Assembly (NCBI RefSeq): GCF_014647375.1
Contig: NZ_BMPB01000015.1
Location: 163,245 to 227,244 of the forward strand
Length of the DNA stretch: 64,000 bases
Reading direction: 5' to 3'
DNA from: Parabacteroides faecis
GTDB taxonomy: Bacteria > Bacteroidota > Bacteroidia > Bacteroidales > Tannerellaceae
The notes under the pieces were generated by a model, which worked only from the letters and a program-made list of their open reading frames with translations, was not told where the DNA came from and did not search any database. Positions 63,762 to 64,000 of the stretch are shown here, piece by piece (position 1 is the first letter of the stretch; each line of letters opens with the position of its first letter). Position numbers and translations under genes: made by a program.

Positions 63762-64000
63762 AAATAATCTCCTTATTTTTTAGTAAAACAAAAAAGAAGA
63801 AGGCTTTGTTGTATCTGCCGGCTTCTCACATATTATAATGTATAGTAATGCCGGACTTTTGGGTAAAGAATGGTCATAGGCACTGAATTTTGAGGGAACG
63901 TTGTTGGTGTGTCCAATGTTGAATTTATTTTCGTTTGTAATAGTCAGTTCTTCAGAATTATAGTGTGATGATAACGTTATTATCTAAAAAATAGTTTCTA

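Overview
The window is chromosomal DNA of an anaerobic Bacteroidota, order Bacteroidales. A Parabacteroides-like gut species is the best guess, but the sequence alone does not settle the genus. The signs are a SusC/SusD pair, lipoproteins with Bacteroidales-type lipoboxes, several Bacteroidales-typical families (DUF4153, DUF6261-like, BT4734/VirE-like), and promoters with the Bacteroidota -7 box TAnnTTTG, sometimes with a TTG box about 19 bp upstream. I saw no rRNA, tRNA, CRISPR array, integrase or complete insertion sequence.

Layout. 1-5460: tail of an MFS transporter, then susC/susD behind two identical palindromic operators. 5700-9880: HU-like protein, a VirE/VapE-like P-loop protein flanked by GCAGATG repeats, and a MATE pump. 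9897-13540 (minus): acyl-CoA dehydrogenase and its electron-transfer flavoprotein (etfB-etfA-acd). 13760-14120: two small membrane proteins. 14210-21823 (minus): POT transporter, TIM-barrel lipoprotein, gcvP, MBL hydrolase, rsmG and a DUF3298 lipoprotein. 21824-22736: a long non-coding stretch with a consensus promoter and strong hairpins. 22737-26474: glycine-betaine/proline ABC importer and an SGNH esterase. 26633-31543: ferritin, DUF4153 protein, FucP-type symporter and an Rpn-type nuclease, the last two bracketed by two copies of a palindromic repeat. 31544-37929: AT-rich repeat region, DUF6261-like gene, hybrid histidine kinase, ECF sigma factor, OmpA lipoprotein. 38025-44272: nitrite ammonification (nrfH, nrfA, ccsB, ccsA, porin) and a Crp/Fnr regulator. 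44354-56278: NtrC-type response regulator, CAT-like acetyltransferase, and the kdp locus (kdpF, A, B, C, a beta-barrel gene, a short KdpD, a separate histidine kinase). 56308-64000: aspartate kinase, MscL, Hcp, a second Crp/Fnr regulator, a Dps-like ferritin, FucO and a pirin.

Three themes link the genes. Osmotic and potassium balance: proVWX, kdpFABC and mscL. Nitrogen-oxide metabolism: nrfHA and hcp, with two Crp/Fnr regulators nearby. The nrfH and hcp promoters carry the same TGTA-N8-TACA palindrome at the same distance (29.5 bp) from the -7 box, which suggests one shared regulator. Iron storage: ferritin and the Dps-like protein.

The most interesting system is kdp. Usual kdp regulation is a KdpD kinase with an OmpR-type KdpE. 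Here KdpD is cut down to its sensor half, a separate HAMP-PAS kinase follows 1 bp later, there is no KdpE, a sigma-54-dependent response regulator sits upstream, and a near-consensus -24/-12 promoter precedes kdp. I infer a sigma-54-controlled potassium switch. Other strong signals are a repeat whose core is inverted between its two copies, paired 32-bp palindromes at two distant loci, a 17-bp inverted repeat around a crp promoter, and a palindrome cluster between hcp and its neighbouring regulator.
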